Assembly: GCF_902813185.1 (NCBI RefSeq)
Contig: NZ_LR778301.1
Coordinates: 2,666,001 to 2,730,000, forward strand
DNA length: 64,000 nucleotides
Source of the DNA: Denitratisoma oestradiolicum
Lineage (GTDB): Bacteria > Pseudomonadota > Gammaproteobacteria > Burkholderiales > Rhodocyclaceae
Direction of reading: 5' to 3'
Within the stretch, counting starts at the first letter, position 1. Each line of letters starts with the position of its first letter. A model generated the notes under the pieces. It had not been told where the DNA came from and did not search any database. It saw only the letters and a program-made list of their open reading frames with translations. Of this stretch, positions 35,701 through 41,819 are shown piece by piece. The position numbers and the translations under genes are program-made.

Positions 35701-38700
35701 GACGTAGCGGATGCCGTCAGGGGAGATCAGCACGATGACGTCGGCCTGGGCGCGGATGCCCCAGTCGTAGGCGAAGGTGACCCCGCGACCGAAGTTGCTG
35801 AGGAATCGGTTGGTGGAGCGGTATTGCAGGTCCAGGTTCAGGGGCATCCGCCCCGCGATGCCGAAGGGCCGATTCTGGAAGGCCAGGTTGTTGCCGCTGG
35901 CCAGGTCCACCGGATTGCACGACGTCGGGCCTTTCCCGTCGCCGCCCTTGCCGCCCTGGTCACGCGTGGGTCGGTTGTTCCGCGCAAAGCCGGCGCCGCA
36001 ACAGAATTTGGGAATGCCAACACCCGGGTCGGAGACGATGCGCTTGCCGTCGTCGGAGACGGTGCCCAGGCCCATGACACGCCATTGGTTGCTGTTGGGG
36101 TCGGGGCGGGTGGATTCGTCGTAGTACCAAAGCTCCACTTTCTCGCCGGGCTCGGCGTCGGTGTCGTTGATCAGGGTGACGGGAATGGGCTGGGTGGGGT
36201 TGGCACCCCCTTCTCGGAAGAAGTAGTACAGATAGACAGTGCGGGCTTCCACGCCTTCGGGTAGGGGCTTGATGGGCAGCCGGTCCACCGGCACGGTGCG
36301 CACGTTGATCTGGGTGACGGGGGTGCCGTCCCAGCCGTAAAGAATGGCGCCCTGGGGAATGTTGAGGCTGTAATTGGGGAGATCGGCCATCATGACGCTG
36401 GTGGCCTGGCCAGGAACAATGGTCACGGCCTTGGCGGCATCCACGGCCTGGAGGTAGCTGGTCAAGGCCAGGTTGTCTCGTCCGGCCTGGATCATGACGG
36501 GCATGGCGATGGCGGAGGGGTAGCGCAGGGCCTCGGTGTTGGCGGTGTGGCCGTCGATGAGGATGACCTGGTCCCCCAGGACCGCAGGATTCAGGAAACG
36601 GTAGGCGCCGGTTTCGTCAGTGTAGGTTTCCTGGCCCCCCAGGCGGAGACGGGCGCCCACGAAGGGGCGGTCGTCTTCGGCGTGGAGCACCCGCCCGCTC
36701 ACGGTGGTGGCCGAGGCGTCCAGCACGGTCACGCTCAGGGGGGCGCTGCGGGTGGCAGTGCCCAGGTCCAGGGGGCCGGTGCCGGTGATGGTGAGACTGT
36801 AATTACCGGGAGCGACACCCGTGGCGGCGCTGAAGTTGAGCATGACGTCGCTGCCGGCGGCCAGTTGGACCGGCACGGCCTGGGCGGTGAGGCCCGGCGG
36901 CAGGCCGGTCACGGCGAGGCTCACGCCCTGGCGATAGGCGGCGAGGCCCACGCTGGCGAGTGTTACGCGGGTGGCGCCATTGCCGCCCAGGGGAATCTGC
37001 ACGGCGGCGGGGGCCAGGCGGATGTCGAAGCCCTGGAGGGCCTGGACCTCGAAGGGGCTGGGGGCGGTGGCGAGACCCCGTGTGGTGGTGAGCGTCACGG
37101 GGCCGCTGCCGGCACGGACGGGGACGATGACCTTGAGTTCGGTCAGGCGGGCGCTGCCCACCACGGCCCGTTCGCCGTTGAAACGCACGTCGTTTTTGGC
37201 AGGGTCGGGATCGAAGTTGATGCCGGTCAGTGTGACCGGGGTGCCGACGGGGCCGGCCGTCGGCGTCATGCCGGTGATGCCGTAGGGGGGACGCAGGGTG
37301 AAGCTCAGGCGGGCGGGGGTGCGGCCGGGGGCGCTGGCGCTGAGGGTCGGGGTGCCCGGCGCCACGGCGGTGACGCGGAAGACGGCGCTCCCCTGCCCCG
37401 GCTCGATGCGCACCGTGGCGGGCAGGTCCAGGCCGGGGACATCGGTGGTCAGGGTGACGGCCAGGCCCCGGCTGTCGGCGGGGTCGGCGCTGGTGACGAT
37501 GACGTCGGCGCTTTCGCCGACGGTGAGGGTGCCGGTGGCGGTGGACAGGCCCAGGGCGGAAGCGGCTTTGACGGTCAGGGAGGTGCTTTGCGCCAGGTGA
37601 CCCGGCGCGCCCTGGCTGTCGGTGTAGTCGAGCCGGGCCTGGAAGGGGGTGGCGCCGGCCGCCAGGGCGGAGAGGGTGCCGTCGCTGGCAATGCTGGCAA
37701 TGGCGGGGTCGGCCACGGTCCAGGCGACGCGGGCGGTGTCGTCCCGTTCGCTGCCGTCGGTCAGGGTGGTGGTGGCGCTCAGCGCGATGCTGTCGGTGGC
37801 GAAGACGGTGGGATTCTGGGGGGCGATGACGAGGGCGGAGGGTTCGGGCGGGGCGATGGTGACGGTGGTACTGACGCTGGCGCCATTCAGGTTGGCGGTG
37901 ATGGTGGCGCTGCCTTCGGCCAGGGCACTGACGGGGAATTCGGCCTCCAGGGCGCCGGCCGGGACGGTGACGCTGGCGGGCACGGCGGCGATGGCAGGGG
38001 CGCTGCTCAGAAGGGCGACGGTCACGGGGGCGTTGGGGGCGCGGTCGAGCAGCACATGCAGACCACCGGGGCGGCCCTTGGGCAGGGTGAGCTGGGGTGG
38101 GGTGAAGCCGATGACGACGGGGGGTGGCGGGCTCACGTCCACTCGGGTGACGAGGCGGCTGCCGTTGAGGGTGACGCTCAGTTGGGCGCTGCCGGGGGCC
38201 AGGGCCAGGAGGGGAATGCCGGTGCTCGTCTGGCCGGCGGGGAGGGTCACGATCTCCGGGGCCTGGACGATGGCGGGGGCGTCGTTGGTGAGGGGGATGT
38301 CGGTGTCGGTTTCCTGGGCGGTGTCGATGGCCAGGCTCAGGCTGCCGGCGGCGCCCTGTTGCAGGGGCAGGGGGTTGGGCAGCAGGGAGACCAGGTGGGC
38401 GGGCTGGGGAGAGACATGGAGGGCGGCGGTGGCCTGGGTGGTCGGGATGCCGTTGGCGTTGGCGGTGGCGGTGAGAATCGCGTCTCCCGGGATCAGGCCG
38501 GTGACGGTGAAGTCGGCATGGGTCTGGCCCTGGGGAAGGGTGACGCTGGGCGGCACGGCGACGATGCCTTCCGGGGCGACGGTAAGGGCGATGTCGGTGT
38601 TGCCGGGCTGGATGGCATTGATGTCTACGCCCAGGGTGGCGATGGCGCCCACGGTCAGGCGCAGGGGGGTGGGACTCAGACCGACGAGTTTGAGGTCCAC

Positions 38701-40221
38701 GGGGACCACTTGCAGGAGGCTGGCGGCGCTGCCGCCGTTGGCCCGGGCGGTGACGGTGGCCTGGCCGAAGCCCACGGCGGCGACGGGGAAGGTGGCGCGA
38801 GGGGTACCGGCAGGCACGGTGACCGTGGCGGGCACGGCGACGAGACCTTCTGGACTGGCGGTAATCTGGACGTCCAGGGGGGTAGCGGGAGCGGCGGAGA
38901 GGGTGAGTTCCAGGTCGGTGGCGGTGCCCAGGTTGAGGGTGGCGGTGGTGGGCGCGAGGCCGACGACGCTGGGCAGGCTGCCGCTGACGGTGACGAGGCT
39001 GCTTGCTTCGCTCTTGTTGAGCCGGGCGACGATCCGGGCGCTGCCGGCCTGGCGGGCGGTGAGGGCAAAGCGGGCGCGGGTTTCGCCGGCGGGGACGGTG
39101 ACGCGGGCGGGCAGCGAGACGCGGCCCGGAGGTTGGCTCGTGAGGTCCACGGCAACGTCGTTGTTCCGGGCGGCGTTGAGGCGCACGGCGAGGCTGCCGG
39201 TGGCGCCTGCGGCCAAGGTCAGGCGGGCCGGTTCCAGCGCGGTGACGCGGACGCCCCGGGGAATGACCTGAACGGCGGCGCTGACGCTGGCGCCGTCGAG
39301 GCTGGCCTGGACCTGGGCATGGCCCGGCCCCCGGGCCTTGACGGGAATTCGCACCTGGCTTTGGTGGCGCTCGAATTCGACGCTGGCGGGCACTTTGACG
39401 ATGGTGGTGTCGTCGGTCGCGACGGTCAAACGCCCGGACTGCCGGGGCGACGGTGTCAGGGTGGCGATGAGCCGGCCCTCGGCGCCGGTGCCCAGGGCCA
39501 GGGGGTCGGGCGCAAGGCTGACGGGGACGCTGGGACTGGCCCGGCCCAGGACGCTCAGGGTGAATTGCCAGGGCCGTTTGCCCTTGCCAGTGACGGGCAT
39601 GAGGATGCGCAGCCGGTTGCCCTTCGGTTTGAGGCTGACTTCAAACTCGGCCGCGTCGTTGGGAAAGCGCGCAAGAGGCACCACGGTGACGCCGTTCAGC
39701 TCGATGCTGGCCTTGAGTTGCGAGGCTTGTTTCGATGGGCCGTTCCTCCCCTCCCCGTCCTCGCCGCTTTCGATCCACAGCACAAAGGGGGCGATCACGC
39801 CTTCGGGAATGTCGAAGCTCTCCTCCCGTTGCGCCGGGGCACCTGCGACGTAGGTCTGGGGGCCGAAGAGGAGAGTGCGGACAGCCGTCTTTGAAGAATC
39901 GCCTTCCTTGGCGGGGGCCAGGGAGGGAATCAGGCAGACCAGGATCGACAGAAAGGCAGCAAGCCACCGGAAGGCGCCACAGGTGGCAAGCAACTCCCTC
40001 TCCCCTTGCGGCGACCGAAGGAAGTCCCTGTGGGAGAGCGGGTTGGGGTGAGGGGTGTATCGGTGCAGGGACGAGCTTCCCCCCTCTCCCTGTCCCTCTC
40101 CCACAAGGGGAGAGGGGACTGTCTTTTGTCCATGGGACATTTCTTGAGACGGGGGCTCAAGAAATGGTTTCAAGTTGATTGCGGCCGCCTCAATAACTTG
40201 GAGGACATTGCTTTGTGCCAT
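32755..40221 (-). CDS. Giant secreted RHS/YD-repeat protein with Ig-like array and C-terminal phospholipase A2-like domain (2488 aa)
   Basis: Order: residues 1-34 and 35-76 (the latter a translated intergenic repeat), a hydrophobic signal-like segment about 82-103 ending APAKEG, about ten bacterial-Ig-like repeats of 85-100 residues (pattern [19 protein letters not shown]), an IPT/TIG domain near 1010-1090, a carboxypeptidase-regulatory-like domain from 1155, DUF6531 and the YD-repeat shell, closing motif [28 protein letters not shown], then a low-GC tip. The tip has [11 protein letters not shown] and [11 protein letters not shown] with His2406-Asp2407, the Ca-loop and active site of secreted phospholipase A2. 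It likely acts outside or on other cells. Start could be 40221 or a later non-ATG start past the repeat. Confidence 0.88.
   Translation of the reverse strand: [2488 protein letters not shown]
33166..35028. repeat. Duplicated RHS core segment, copy 2
   Basis: Partner of 28611-30470, in direct orientation about 4.55 kb away. The shared edge at 33166 (CGGATCCCCACTGAC) coincides with the change to the low-GC toxin tip. Confidence 0.85.
35990..36759. repeat. Duplicated regulatory-domain segment, copy 2
   Basis: Partner of 31430-32198; identity ends at 36759. Between the two duplicated blocks (about 35029-35989) the RHS proteins differ strongly. Confidence 0.85.
39994..40118. repeat. REP-like intergenic repeat lying inside the RHS reading frame
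   Basis: Contains CTCCCTCTCCCCTTGCGG, GGGTTGGGGTGAGGGG and CTCCCACAAGGGGAGAGGGG, the block order common in proteobacterial extragenic repeats. It is translated in frame as about residues 35-76 of the giant RHS protein ([23 protein letters not shown]), just before its signal-like segment. Confidence 0.8.
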
Positions 40222-40275
40222 CGTGTTCCGCTCGGTCGGTTGCCTGAAAGACGGTTGTTTCCGGGGCTATCCCAA

Positions 40276-41769
40276 TCAGCCCCGAAGTTTTTCCTGGGCC
40301 TGGGCCAGCACGGCGGCGGGGACTTCGAATTCCTTGCCGCTGGTGGTGATCAGGGTGACGGTGCCCAGCTTGCCGAGAGCGGCGGTCAGGGTGACTTTTT
40401 CCACCCGCTCGTTGTTGGCGTAGGTACTGAGGGCATCGCCCAGGGCCGCGACGATGGTGTAGGTGGTCTGGGCCTGGAGGGTGCTCGGGCCGGCGGGCAG
40501 GGTGATCTGGACGCTGGCGGTGGCGCTTTCGGTGGTGCCGGTGAGCGCGGGACTGATGGCGCTGCTTGTCTGCCCGTACTGAGGCGTAACGGTCAACTTG
40601 ACGGTGTTGCCGACCGGAACGCCCGTCGTCGTGAAAGTTACCGTGACGGGATTGGCCGTATTCGCTGGCAGGGTGATATCCGCAACGCCTGTCGGGGCCG
40701 CTGGCGCGGCGACGCCGGCGACACTGGTAATGACCAGACCGGGCAGTCCGCTGACAAAGAGTGCGCCGGGCACGCCAATACTGGCTGACGGTGTTGTTGC
40801 TGCGGTACGAGTAATGGTTTCTGCCTCAAGGCGGATGCGGCCGGAACTGCCTACGAGGCCGGTTGTTGCCCCTCCGTTACTTGTGCCACACACGGTATAA
40901 CCCGCGGTCGTCCAGTTATTTCTGGTTGCCGGCACACCACTGTTCACAGCACTGATGGTTCCATTCCCTGCAATGCTCGTGGCCATCAGCCGGATTGCGC
41001 CGCCGCTACCGCCGCCGCCCATGCTGCCCGCGCCGTCACCGAAGGAATCACCCCCAGCGGCACCATTGGCCAGGATGGCTCCGGTCACGGTGAGGGTACC
41101 CGATGCCGCGATGAGGATGGCGCCACCGCCACCGCCACCCGCCCCGCCGGTAAAGTTGACGCCGCCGCCGCCGCCACCACCACCCGAGCCACCGATCAGG
41201 GGAAGCAACAAGTTCGATCCGTATGCAGCCCCTGGCCCAGCAGAACAACTCCAAGTGCTAGGACTAGTTCCAAAAACACCTCCTGCACCGTTGTAAACGG
41301 TGTTGTTGGTTGTGTTGAGAAATCCGGCGCCACCTCCGCCGGGCCCATTGCCCGGCCCTCCATTGCGCTCGGCTGCAGTTGCCCCCGCACGACCGCCACT
41401 ACCACCGTCGAACCCTCCGGCGGCGCCCTTGCCAGGTTGACCGTCGTCACCGAGGCTGCCGTCACCGGAAGCGCCGGCATTGGCGCCGCGTGTTCCGCTA
41501 AGACTCAATGTTCCAGCGATGCTGACATTACCCGTGGAAAGGATGGTCACTGGCGTATTGGCCACATTCCGCTTGAAGGTTACCGTGATCCCCGAGGGGA
41601 TATTGACAGTACCAAAGTTGAATACCCCGGAAGGCGGCAACTGGACTTCGGTGTTCACCGTGGGTGAAAAATCGCCATCGGCGCCCGTGCTGCCACTGTT
41701 GAAGGCCCAGGCCAGGGCCGGCGCCAACAGGGTTGCGATCAGGGTGCGTTGAAGGAAGGTGGGGTTCAT
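40276..41769 (-). CDS. Secreted glycine-rich protein (497 aa)
   Basis: Starts MNPTFLQRTLIATLLAPALAWA, a clear Sec signal peptide, with AAAGGAAC six bases upstream; an earlier in-frame ATG at 41823 is rejected. The mature N-terminus has a beta-solenoid-like stretch (NIPSGITVTFKRN, VTILSTGNVSIAGTLSLSG) and a central low-complexity Gly-rich part (GGSGGGGGGGGVNF, GGAGGGGGGAILIAA), then two Ig-like strands and a helical C-terminal tail (LAQAQEKLRG). No family named with confidence; passenger-like or adhesin-like surface protein. It lies between the IPT protein gene and the giant RHS gene and probably shares their transcript. Confidence 0.8.
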   Translation of the reverse strand: MNPTFLQRTLIATLLAPALAWAFNSGSTGADGDFSPTVNTEVQLPPSGVFNFGTVNIPSGITVTFKRNVANTPVTILSTGNVSIAGTLSLSGTRGANAGASGDGSLGDDGQPGKGAAGGFDGGSGGRAGATAAERNGGPGNGPGGGGAGFLNTTNNTVYNGAGGVFGTSPSTWSCSAGPGAAYGSNLLLPLIGGSGGGGGGGGVNFTGGAGGGGGGAILIAASGTLTVTGAILANGAAGGDSFGDGAGSMGGGGSGGAIRLMATSIAGNGTISAVNSGVPATRNNWTTAGYTVCGTSNGGATTGLVGSSGRIRLEAETITRTAATTPSASIGVPGALFVSGLPGLVITSVAGVAAPAAPTGVADITLPANTANPVTVTFTTTGVPVGNTVKLTVTPQYGQTSSAISPALTGTTESATASVQITLPAGPSTLQAQTTYTIVAALGDALSTYANNERVEKVTLTAALGKLGTVTLITTSGKEFEVPAAVLAQAQEKLRG

Positions 41770-41819
41770 GGGAAGTTCCTTTCCACGAGAGGTTATGCCA
41801 GCAGGGATGTTTGGGGTTG

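Noticed and set aside
33250..36700. Short-period repeats as a possible CRISPR array
   Set aside because: The periodicity is the YD-repeat codon pattern inside one reading frame; there are no constant repeats with unique spacers.
28941..39894. Very long open frames on the plus strand opposite both RHS genes (each over 900 codons)
   Set aside because: They are mirror frames of GC-rich repeated YD/Ig codons, have Gly/Val/Gln-biased composition, no family motif and no ribosome site, whereas the minus-strand frames have clear domains.
28242..40221. RHS proteins as type VI secretion effectors
   Set aside because: No PAAR or VgrG domain is present in either protein or in neighbouring genes; the N-termini look Sec-type instead.
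41159..41195. GCC/CCG triplet run as a microsatellite
   Set aside because: It encodes the poly-Gly stretch of the secreted protein; unit variation follows codon synonymy.
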